Shown piece after piece: positions 1 to 4,702 of a DNA stretch of 6,435 nt (positions are counted from its first letter, which is position 1; every line of letters starts with the position of its first letter). The translations under genes were made by a program, and so were the position numbers. A model generated the notes under the pieces. The model was not told the DNA's origin. It ran no database searches and saw only the letters and a program-made list of their open reading frames with translations. Source of the DNA: an uncultured Bdellovibrionales bacterium. Lineage in GTDB: Bacteria > Bdellovibrionota > FAC87 > UBA2466. The stretch covers positions 1-6,435 of the forward strand of contig CALCZU010000042.1 in NCBI GenBank assembly GCA_937903155.1. Direction: 5' to 3'.

Positions 1-38
1 TTAGGGATGTCCTGTCACACGCTGTTAGGTATGTCTTG
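1..38. repeat. Imperfect direct repeat, possible insertion-sequence end
   Basis: Two 14-bp units, TTAGGGATGTCCTG at 1-14 and TTAGGTATGTCTTG at 25-38, match at 12 of 14 positions with a 24-bp period. Short tandem units of this TTAGG-ATGTC type resemble the transposase-binding repeats I associate with ends of IS481-like elements. That link is from memory and no transposase is inside the window. The element, if real, would lie to the left of base 1, or only a remnant end is left here. It could also be an unrelated short duplication. Confidence 0.4.
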
Positions 39-48
39 ACTCCGAACA

Positions 49-123
49 GCGCAGCCCACGCGGCAACCCTCCCAGCTCGGCATAAAAAGGTTGCCGCGTG
101 GGCTGCGCCCACTCGCAATGACA
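49..123. repeat. Palindromic intergenic repeat element
   Basis: Bases 49-68 (GCGCAGCCCACGCGGCAACC) are the exact reverse complement of 89-108, leaving a 20-nt loop at 69-88. Read on the minus strand the element starts with TGTCATTGCGAG (123-112) and continues into the stem. This is the hallmark of the dispersed 'ATTGCGAG...GCGGCAA' palindromic repeats found between genes in many proteobacteria and other phyla. It lies 25-99 nt beyond the alr stop codon, so the RNA hairpin may mark or protect the alr 3' end. No U-tract follows, so it is not a standard terminator. Confidence 0.7.
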
Positions 124-147
124 TCGGAACTACAATTCTTAGAAAAA

Positions 148-1272
148 TTAATCGATATAAACTCGAGGGACGCGCTGAGAGATCCCACAGAGAATTTCAT
201 ACGGAATCGTCCCCGCCTGATTCGCCATATCCCAAGCAGTCGCCTCATTCTTCGAATCTTTTCCAATTAAAGTCACAAGACTGCCTTCGCGAATATTGGG
301 ATTCCCCGTCGCATCAATCGTCGTCAGATCCATTGAAACCGTTCCCACCACTTCTTCAATTCTTCCGCCCGCTAACACCCGACCGCGATTACTTAAAATG
401 CGCGGAAAACCATCCGCATATCCAATTGCAACGATCGCTATCTTCTCTTTTTTCTTGGGACGATAAGTTCTTCCGTATCCAACAGAATCCCCTTTGATAA
501 TTGTCTTCACCCCAATCACGCGAGCTTTCCATTCCAAAATCGGAATAAGCGAGTCCCCGTTGCTAATCCGTGGATTGGGAGAAATCCCATACAAAGCTAA
601 ACCCGGACGGATAGCAACACTGCTTCCCAATTTCTCCATCAAAGCCGCACCACTATTAGCCACATGGATCTTACAATCGGTGTGAAGCAAGCGGTTTTCA
701 AAAAGTTGAATTTTCACTTCTTCAAAAAGTTTAATCTGCTCGTTCGTAAACGCGGACGTCATACTTTCGCTTTCAGCGAAATGAGTCGCGAGGCCTGAAA
801 GTTTGATTTCCATCTTCTGCAAAGTTCGAATGGCCTCGGGAATTTCTTCCGGCAAGAGCCCCAATCGATGCATCCCCGAATCGATTTTTAAATGGATATC
901 GGGCAAGACCTTCCGATTCTGAAGACTCTTCAAATGAGATAGAGAATGGATCATCGGAATCAATCGATGTTTTACATAAGCATCCAACTGATGAGGCACA
1001 AACCCCGACAAAACAATAATCGAAATCGCATAGGGAATTTTCTTTCGGAGCTCGATCGCTTCTTCAAGCGTCGCAACCGACAGCGTATGACAACTCCCAC
1101 GATGCACTAAAGCTTTCGCAATCGGAATCATCCCGTGTCCATAAGCATCTGCTTTAATGACCGGAATAACTTCTTTCTTCGACAACGAACGTAACGTCAC
1201 AAGATTTCGAATGAGCGAACGCAGGTGTACTTCGGCCACAGTTCGATAAGGAAATTGAAACACAGATCCCAT
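148..1272 (-). CDS. alr: Alanine racemase (PLP-dependent)
   Basis: Cytoplasmic enzyme that interconverts L- and D-alanine and so supplies D-alanine for peptidoglycan. The predicted protein is 374 aa, normal for the family. The PLP-binding lysine is K40 in VIKADAYGHG near the N-terminus of the TIM barrel. R136 lies in DSGMHRLGL. A cofactor-binding RPGLALYG segment covers about 222-229. The second catalytic base is probably Tyr266 in VGYGRTY. GYADGFPR and GTVSMDL follow, and the C-terminal beta domain ends in the typical YEILCGISQRVPR. All expected active-site motifs are present, so the enzyme should be active. An in-frame GTG at 1314 would add 14 residues. I chose the ATG at 1272 because GAGGT lies 5 nt upstream and the added residues lack family character. 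It stands alone, divergent from the lipoprotein gene. Only one alr is visible, so whether a second (dadX-type) copy exists cannot be judged. Confidence 0.95.
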   Translation of the reverse strand: MGSVFQFPYRTVAEVHLRSLIRNLVTLRSLSKKEVIPVIKADAYGHGMIPIAKALVHRGSCHTLSVATLEEAIELRKKIPYAISIIVLSGFVPHQLDAYVKHRLIPMIHSLSHLKSLQNRKVLPDIHLKIDSGMHRLGLLPEEIPEAIRTLQKMEIKLSGLATHFAESESMTSAFTNEQIKLFEEVKIQLFENRLLHTDCKIHVANSGAALMEKLGSSVAIRPGLALYGISPNPRISNGDSLIPILEWKARVIGVKTIIKGDSVGYGRTYRPKKKEKIAIVAIGYADGFPRILSNRGRVLAGGRIEEVVGTVSMDLTTIDATGNPNIREGSLVTLIGKDSKNEATAWDMANQAGTIPYEILCGISQRVPRVYID

Positions 1273-1277
1273 AAATG

Positions 1278-1282
1278 ACCTC
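1278..1282 (-). promoter_or_regulatory. Ribosome binding site fixing the alr start
   Basis: On the minus strand GAGGT is followed by 5 nt (CATTT) and then ATG at 1272. The competing upstream GTG at 1314 has no purine-rich stretch at a usable distance; the nearest GGAGGG is more than 20 nt away. This supports the shorter alr product. Confidence 0.65.
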
Positions 1283-1339
1283 GGATTTTCACACAGCCTA
1301 AGGCAATCCGTCACTCAAAAACGCTATGACTAACCCTCC

Positions 1340-1369
1340 CTAACACCCTCTTAAAATTTCTTTTATAAT
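1340..1369 (+). promoter_or_regulatory. Promoter of the lipoprotein gene, possibly leaderless
   Basis: A perfect -10 box TATAAT lies at 1364-1369. A weak -35 candidate CTAACA (1340-1345, 4 of 6 consensus positions) sits 18 bp upstream. The ATG begins 7 nt after the -10 box, exactly where transcription would be expected to start, and no Shine-Dalgarno sequence precedes it. A leaderless mRNA follows by inference. Confidence 0.5.
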
Positions 1370-1375
1370 TAAGAA

Positions 1376-1903
1376 ATGCCCACAAAAAATCTCATCAAAA
1401 ACCTTATCAAAACTTCTGCTTTACTTAGCTTTTTCACCCTTTTGCAGGGTTGCGGACTATCATTAGAATCCAAACCCAGCGGAGGCGGAACAACCCCTTT
1501 ATCGACGCAAACGATCACCGGGTCAATCAATGGAACTCCTTGGATTTTCGGCTCAGGCGAAGCCCGAAAAAACCTAATTGATTCGACGAAAATGGACGTG
1601 ATTCTCTGGGACAGCCCTGAACACGCCGCCTGTTCTCAAAATACAATATCGTCGACAGAGCGCCAGTTATACATGACCTTTTCCCCAACCATCGGAGAAA
1701 AGACCCTCACGATCGGCAAAGGAGATTTCTCAAACTCCGGATTCAGCTATCTCAGTAACTCTGCTTTCACCTCATTCCCCGCAAGCTCAGCAAAAATGAA
1801 TCTCATCACCATCACACCGACCTCCCTTCAACTTTCCCTCTCCGCAACCGACAACGCCAGAAACTCCGTAAACGGCGTCTTCTCCGTTCAAATCTGCAAA
1901 TAA
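1376..1903 (+). CDS. Small predicted outer-membrane lipoprotein of unknown function
   Basis: A 175-aa protein that I do not recognise as a named family. The N-terminus has lysines at 4, 8 and 12, a hydrophobic stretch at 13-23 and the lipobox LQGC with the lipidated cysteine at C26. There is no Asp at +2, so sorting to the outer membrane is expected. A Ser/Gly/Thr-rich linker covers about 28-46. The remaining 130 residues start with a 'TGSINGTPWIFGSGEAR' segment and alternate short polar and hydrophobic stretches, suggesting a compact beta-sandwich. C86 and C174 could form a disulfide that pins the C-terminus. Small lipoproteins with an N-terminal 'GtiNGxxw' strand are common in Bdellovibrio-like bacteria, in my recollection, and are functionally uncharacterised. 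The gene stands between alr (divergent) and rnpB (same strand, own promoter), so it is probably monocistronic. Confidence 0.8.
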   Translation: MPTKNLIKNLIKTSALLSFFTLLQGCGLSLESKPSGGGTTPLSTQTITGSINGTPWIFGSGEARKNLIDSTKMDVILWDSPEHAACSQNTISSTERQLYMTFSPTIGEKTLTIGKGDFSNSGFSYLSNSAFTSFPASSAKMNLITITPTSLQLSLSATDNARNSVNGVFSVQICK

Positions 1904-1933
1904 GCTCCCAAAATAATTGCACTATTTCTCCAG

Positions 1934-1962
1934 TTGCCCAAACTCTCACAAACCTCTATAAC
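1934..1962 (+). promoter_or_regulatory. Promoter of rnpB
   Basis: A -35 box TTGCCC (1934-1939, 4 of 6) and a -10 box TATAAC (1957-1962, 5 of 6) are separated by exactly 17 bp. The predicted transcription start is about 1969, just before the P1 strand of the RNase P RNA at 1973. Spacing, position and the absence of an ORF in this gap all agree. Confidence 0.65.
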
Positions 1963-1972
1963 TACAAAAAAA

Positions 1973-2455
1973 ATGGGAGTCCGAAAGAAGATCGCCCGAT
2001 CTGGATAGGTACGGCCTACCTTTTTGCAATTTAGCGCTCCGACGAGTGAAAAAGTAAAATTGCAAAAAGGTAGGCCGTACCTATCCGGATCGGGAGGAAA
2101 GTCCGGACACCACAAAGTGCCGTAGCGGGTAACGCCCGTCCAAGGAAACTTGCGGACCAGCACAACAGAGAGGATGTACAGGGCTTTTGACTCTAAACCT
2201 TGGCAAAGTTTAGAGAAAGCAAAGTTCGCTTTGCAAGCTGCTGTAGTGAAAACCGGTAAGCTCTACGGGGTGCAAGGTTAAACAGTGAGACGTTTTTTTA
2301 TGAGATTAGCATGCTACTCATAAAAGACCTTCGGTAACTTGCTGAAGCTGTCTCCAGGTAGACCGCCCGAGCCATTTGGTAACAAATGGCCCAGACGAAT
2401 GATCTTCGAAAGAGGAAACTCTTTCTACAGAATCCGGCTTACTGACGGCTCCCAT
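1973..2455 (+). ncRNA. rnpB: RNase P RNA, bacterial type A, with expanded P3
   Basis: Catalytic RNA of RNase P, which removes 5' leaders from pre-tRNAs. P1 pairs 1973-1979 (AUGGGAG) with 2449-2455. P2 pairs 1987-1993 (GAAGAUC) with 2401-2407. The conserved core is clear: GAGGAAAGUCCG at 2094-2105 (5' strand of P4), CAACAGAGAGG near 2163, GCCCGAGCC near 2365, CAGACGAAUGA near 2392, and ACAGAAUCCGGCUUA at 2427-2441 (3' strand of P4). A P15-like helix pairs 2287-2291 with 2350-2354, and a GGU at 2333-2335 could bind the tRNA CCA end. A 7-bp hairpin with a GAAA loop (2408-2425) matches P19, which is missing from E. coli. At about 483 nt it is roughly 100 nt longer than the 377-nt E. coli RNA. Most of the excess lies in P3 (1995-2094), with a further 9-bp AU-rich hairpin at 2296-2325. 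Confidence 0.95.
1995..2094. repeat. Long palindrome forming the P3 arm of rnpB
   Basis: Bases 1995-2032 pair with 2057-2094 over 38 consecutive positions, all Watson-Crick except one G-U at 2002/2087, around a 24-nt loop (2033-2056). The outer 8 or so pairs (CCCGAUCU/GGAUCGGG) are probably the native P3 base. The inner 30 (GGATAGGTACGGCC onward) look like an inserted palindromic element. Such perfect pairing without bulges is more typical of a recent repeat than of an old RNA helix. Similar small palindromes are known inside genes and structural RNAs of Rickettsia, but I see no sequence relation to those. Confidence 0.8.
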
Positions 2456-2462
2456 TTTTTTT
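2449..2462 (+). terminator. Terminator of rnpB
   Basis: The 3' strand of P1 (CUCCCAU, 2449-2455) runs straight into eight T residues (2455-2462). The pairing partner is the 5' end of the RNA itself at 1973-1979, so the stem that would release polymerase is the long-range P1 helix rather than a local hairpin. Termination near 2456-2462 is inferred from the T-tract and the end of the RNA fold. Confidence 0.5.
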
Positions 2463-2501
2463 CTTTTCTCTTCCGTAAAAACAGGTCAGACTGCGCCCGC
2501 T

Positions 2502-2759
2502 ATGACAAAATCAAAATTTACTTGGGCTTTAGTTTTAGGTGCACTTTTAGGCGGATGTCTTTCGAGCTGGTTAGCTCCCAAAGTCATTGCCTGGTATTTC
2601 GATCCGCCAGCTGGATTCGGAATCAGTTGCAAAGCCCCGATCGAGTGGGCGCTTCAAAAGCTTCAAATCGCACAGCTCGTCGGCACCGTCGGCGGTGCAC
2701 TACTCGCTTTAGTCGTTTATCAAATGACGAAAAAGTCGAAAGACGACGATCTCGTTTAA
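2502..2759 (+). CDS. Small membrane protein of unknown function
   Basis: An 85-aa protein with two likely membrane-spanning helices, about residues 7-30 and 55-73, and a charged cytoplasmic-type tail (KKSKDDD). Between the helices is a distinctive segment: APKVIAWYFDPP at 25-36, then a Cys at 43 and PIEWALQKLQ at 46-55. Its Trp, Pro and Cys pattern looks constrained rather than random, which is the main reason to call a real gene. C19 lies in LLGGC, which could be read as a lipobox, although lipidation followed by a second helix would be unusual. No Shine-Dalgarno sequence precedes the ATG; the nearest AGGT is 15 nt away. The gene starts about 40 nt after the rnpB T-tract. Its stop codon overlaps that of the convergent SPFH gene. 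Function unknown. Confidence 0.7.
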   Translation: MTKSKFTWALVLGALLGGCLSSWLAPKVIAWYFDPPAGFGISCKAPIEWALQKLQIAQLVGTVGGALLALVVYQMTKKSKDDDLV

Positions 2760-3685
2760 TTTTTGAGCGGACTTTCCAGGTCGCCTTTAGAAAGCGCCAT
2801 CATTTGACGAAGTGTTTTCGTCATGGCGTCGCTACTTCCGTCGAGAATAATCATATTTCCGCGACCGTTCTCAGCGAAATGTTTAATCGCGTCCGTCCAC
2901 ATCGTAAATAAAATCACGCTAGCATCGAGCCCCGCTCCACGCATTTCTTCGGCCGCTCGAGTCATCCCATGAGCCACCTCTTCCCTGAAAAGTGCAATCC
3001 CCTGCCCTCGTAATTGAGCAGCCTGACGTTCGGCATCGGCTGCAATCCGAATCGCATTTCCTTCCGCTTCAGCTTGTTTTGTTTTGGTGATGAGAAGCGC
3101 TTGGCCTTCATTTTCGGCAGCGGCTTTTAAATTATTCGAAGAAACGACTTTCGCCATCGAACGAATAATTTCTTCATCAAAACTAATATCATTCATTTGC
3201 AAATCAATGAGGTGGTAACCCCAATCCAGCAGCACATGATCAAGTTGCCCCTTTACCGCTTCGACGATTTCTCCTCGTAAGGCTAAAATCTCCGCCTGTC
3301 TCTTCGTCGCCACAAAACTTCTCACCGACCCTTCAACCGTTCTAACAAGTGCACGATTAAAGCTCGCATAATCGATAAATTTGAATGCCACGTTTTTTAC
3401 GGTTTCATCTTTTTGGTCACAGACCGCAAAAAGCAACATGGCTTTGAAATAAACATTCGCTTGGTCGAAAGTGATCGCCTGAAACTGGATTTCCTCCGCT
3501 TGGTTTTGAATGGAAATTCTTTTAAAAATCGTTTCAATCACCGGGATTCGAAAATTTAGCCCTGGAGGCAAAACGCGCTTGTACTTACCGAATACGGTTA
3601 CAATCGCGACGGTGCCTTGCGCGACTGTCACAAAACAGAGAGAAAGAAGAAAAACGAAAAAACCTAAAATAATGAGATATTCCAC
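2756..3685 (-). CDS. SPFH/band 7 (stomatin-prohibitin-flotillin-HflK/C) membrane protein
   Basis: A 309-aa protein with one N-terminal membrane helix (about 3-22). An SPFH domain follows (about 22-185): GTVAIVTVFGKYKRVLPPGL is the typical opening strand pair, and later come RALVRTVEGSVRSFVA and the LLDWGYHLIDLQMNDI strand. Residues 187-240 form an Ala/Glu/Gln-rich coiled coil (AEAEGNAIRIAADAERQAAQ), and the C-terminal region of about 70 residues is less conserved. Family members oligomerise into membrane microdomain scaffolds or regulate membrane proteases. The closest feel is the HIR/stomatin branch, but no partner NfeD-type protein or HflK/HflC pair is adjacent. It is the last gene of a three-gene operon behind two NUDIX genes with a 21-nt gap. 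The start is GTG, with GGAGG 5 nt upstream. Confidence 0.9.
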   Translation of the reverse strand: MEYLIILGFFVFLLSLCFVTVAQGTVAIVTVFGKYKRVLPPGLNFRIPVIETIFKRISIQNQAEEIQFQAITFDQANVYFKAMLLFAVCDQKDETVKNVAFKFIDYASFNRALVRTVEGSVRSFVATKRQAEILALRGEIVEAVKGQLDHVLLDWGYHLIDLQMNDISFDEEIIRSMAKVVSSNNLKAAAENEGQALLITKTKQAEAEGNAIRIAADAERQAAQLRGQGIALFREEVAHGMTRAAEEMRGAGLDASVILFTMWTDAIKHFAENGRGNMIILDGSSDAMTKTLRQMMALSKGDLESPLKN

Positions 3686-3690
3686 ACCGG

Positions 3691-3695
3691 CCTCC
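3691..3695 (-). promoter_or_regulatory. Ribosome binding site for the SPFH gene
   Basis: GGAGG on the minus strand, 5 nt before a GTG start at 3685. This near-perfect site decides the non-ATG start and lies in the 21-nt gap after the preceding NUDIX stop codon, supporting translation from a shared transcript. Confidence 0.75.
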
Positions 3696-3706
3696 GGAAA
3701 ACAAAA

Positions 3707-4159
3707 TTAACGAACAAAAACACTCCCCGAAAATTCAAACGCATCTATGATTTTAGTCTTTTCGGATTTAAGAAGTGGAGAAGGCAGTGAGCTGAGATCA
3801 CACCAACGCACTTCATCGACTTCCGAACTCAGTTGAGGTTCCCCTTCAAACTCAGAGACCTGAAAAGCGACGACGACAAACGGAATTTCCTCACCCGTTT
3901 TTTCGTCTTTTAAAATATTTTCTTCGCCGTTCGAATAGATTCCCAGAAGCGTCGAGGATTTAATTTTAAGTCCCACTTCTTCTTCCAATTCGACTTCAAT
4001 CGCTTTCTTCCAATCTTGTCCACCTTGCACTCTGCCTCCGGGCAGGCACCAATGTTTTGGAAATTGCACACTGTCGGATCTCAAAGTGAGAAGAATTTTC
4101 CCCTCTCTCATCACCGCCGCAGTCACGGCCGGAATCGGATGCTTCTTATTAACGTACAA
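3707..4159 (-). CDS. Diverged NUDIX hydrolase (second of tandem pair)
   Basis: A 150-aa NUDIX-fold protein. Family enzymes hydrolyse nucleoside diphosphates linked to another moiety, using Mg2+ held by the Nudix box G-x5-E-x7-R-E-U-x-E-E-x-G-U. Here the box spans 42-64. G42, E57, E60, E61 and G63 are kept, but the first Glu is Gln48 and the Arg is Val56. The metal-binding Glu cluster is therefore present while the Arg that normally orders the loop is gone; activity may be reduced or shifted. The fold is otherwise complete, from AVTAAVMREGKILLTLRS through WCLPGG to the C-terminal FVR. It overlaps the upstream NUDIX gene by 11 nt and is its paralog: same length, same WCLPGG, same FVR terminus. 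The start codon is TTG, supported by AGGAG 6 nt upstream. Substrate unknown. Confidence 0.88.
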   Translation of the reverse strand: MYVNKKHPIPAVTAAVMREGKILLTLRSDSVQFPKHWCLPGGRVQGGQDWKKAIEVELEEEVGLKIKSSTLLGIYSNGEENILKDEKTGEEIPFVVVAFQVSEFEGEPQLSSEVDEVRWCDLSSLPSPLLKSEKTKIIDAFEFSGSVFVR

Positions 4160-4604
4160 AGGGAACTCCTTTAAAATTTAAGGCATCGATTGCGCGAATC
4201 GGGTGAGAACGAATAATCGGCTCGGGAAGATTATCTAACGAAAACCAGTCCCAATCCTCCACTTCGTCATTAGGGGCGAATTCCCCATCCCATTCGGTCG
4301 CAATAAAAACCGCAACGACATATTGTCCTCGAAATCCCTCGGGCATTACGTCCTGGGTGATGGTAAGCTCCGGGTCCGAATAAACTCCGCAAAAAATTTC
4401 ATTTTTCGTGGTGACACCGAGCTCTTCTGCAGTCTCCCTTCGCGCTCCAACTTTCCAGGTCTCTCCGATTTCTAGATGACCGCCCGGTAAGCACCATTTT
4501 AAAGGCTCCCGAACCGTTTTCGAACGCAAAGTGAGTAAGATTTCCCCATGGGAATTCAGAATTGCTGTATTGACTGCGGGTAATGGAACAATAGATGAGT
4601 TCAT
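4149..4604 (-). CDS. NUDIX hydrolase with canonical Nudix box
   Basis: A 151-aa NUDIX hydrolase with a complete Nudix box at 42-64: G42, E48, R56, E57, E60, E61, G63 (PGGHLEIGETW followed by RRETAEELG). It should be a working Mg2+-dependent pyrophosphohydrolase; the substrate cannot be read from the sequence. It aligns without gaps through the Nudix box with the next gene and shares LLTLRS, KWCLPGG/HWCLPGG, ALNF/AFEF and the terminal FVR, so the two arose by tandem duplication. Two starts are possible. GTG at 4649 has an AGGG 9 nt upstream and would add 15 residues. I prefer ATG at 4604, because it aligns with the paralog's start and lies directly behind a good promoter (4614-4642) that falls inside the longer reading. 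No Shine-Dalgarno sequence precedes this ATG, consistent with a leaderless message. First gene of the NUDIX-NUDIX-SPFH operon. Confidence 0.87.
   Translation of the reverse strand: MNSSIVPLPAVNTAILNSHGEILLTLRSKTVREPLKWCLPGGHLEIGETWKVGARRETAEELGVTTKNEIFCGVYSDPELTITQDVMPEGFRGQYVVAVFIATEWDGEFAPNDEVEDWDWFSLDNLPEPIIRSHPIRAIDALNFKGVPFVR
4166..4170 (-). promoter_or_regulatory. Ribosome binding site inside the upstream NUDIX gene
   Basis: AGGAG on the minus strand, 6 nt before a TTG start at 4159. It is embedded in the last codons (Gly-Val-Pro-Phe) of the preceding NUDIX gene, whose stop lies 11 nt into the new gene. Reading the first gene would open the site for the second, so translational coupling is likely. 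This site is the reason for accepting the rare TTG start. Confidence 0.7.
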
Positions 4605-4613
4605 CAGAGGCAA

Positions 4614-4642
4614 ATTAAAACCTAGGCTCAAGTCTAAGTCAA
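4614..4642 (-). promoter_or_regulatory. Promoter of the NUDIX-NUDIX-SPFH operon
   Basis: On the minus strand, -35 TTGACT (4642-4637, 5 of 6 consensus) and -10 TTTAAT (4619-4614, 5 of 6) are separated by exactly 17 bp. The expected start of transcription is about 4607, only about 3 nt before the ATG at 4604. This is the strongest two-box promoter in the window, and it argues both for the shorter NUDIX start and for a leaderless mRNA. Confidence 0.65.
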
Positions 4643-4665
4643 AGAGCACTATGGTATGCCCTATG

Positions 4666-4671
4666 CATAAT
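4666..4671 (+). promoter_or_regulatory. Weak -10 candidate for the SOD-like gene
   Basis: CATAAT (5 of 6 consensus) would start transcription near 4678, giving a leader of about 25 nt that contains the ribosome binding site. I find no convincing -35 box at 16-18 bp, so the call rests on one hexamer. Confidence 0.3.
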
Positions 4672-4702
4672 CTCGCCTTTAGAAACCAAGAAAAGGACTT
4701 TT

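Noticed and set aside
49..108. Hairpin read as an intrinsic terminator of alr
   Set aside because: On the alr strand no U-run follows the stem (the sequence continues GCTGTTCGG). It fits a dispersed palindromic repeat better.
1..123. CRISPR-like repeats at the window start
   Set aside because: There are only two imperfect 14-bp units 10 bp apart and one palindrome; no regular spacer pattern or cas gene.
1273..1314. Upstream GTG start for alr giving 388 aa
   Set aside because: No binding site at usable distance and the extra residues are unlike the family. The ATG at 1272 has GAGGT 5 nt upstream.
1331..1352. G-rich tract on the minus strand upstream of alr as a G-quadruplex
   Set aside because: Only three runs of GGG are present; a fourth is missing.
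1888..2163. 91-codon open frame antisense to the 5' half of rnpB
   Set aside because: It runs through the RNase P core and the palindrome, has no protein-like motifs and no ribosome binding site. The RNA gene fully explains the region.
2287..2354. Separate regulatory RNA or attenuator suggested by the T-run and AU-rich hairpin near 2293-2325
   Set aside because: It lies inside the P15-P17 region of rnpB and is enclosed by the P15-like helix, so it is part of the ribozyme.
2339..2911. 190-codon plus-strand frame spanning the end of rnpB, the microprotein and the SPFH 3' end
   Set aside because: Composition is Arg- and Ser-rich as expected for a shadow frame, and three better-supported features occupy the same bases.
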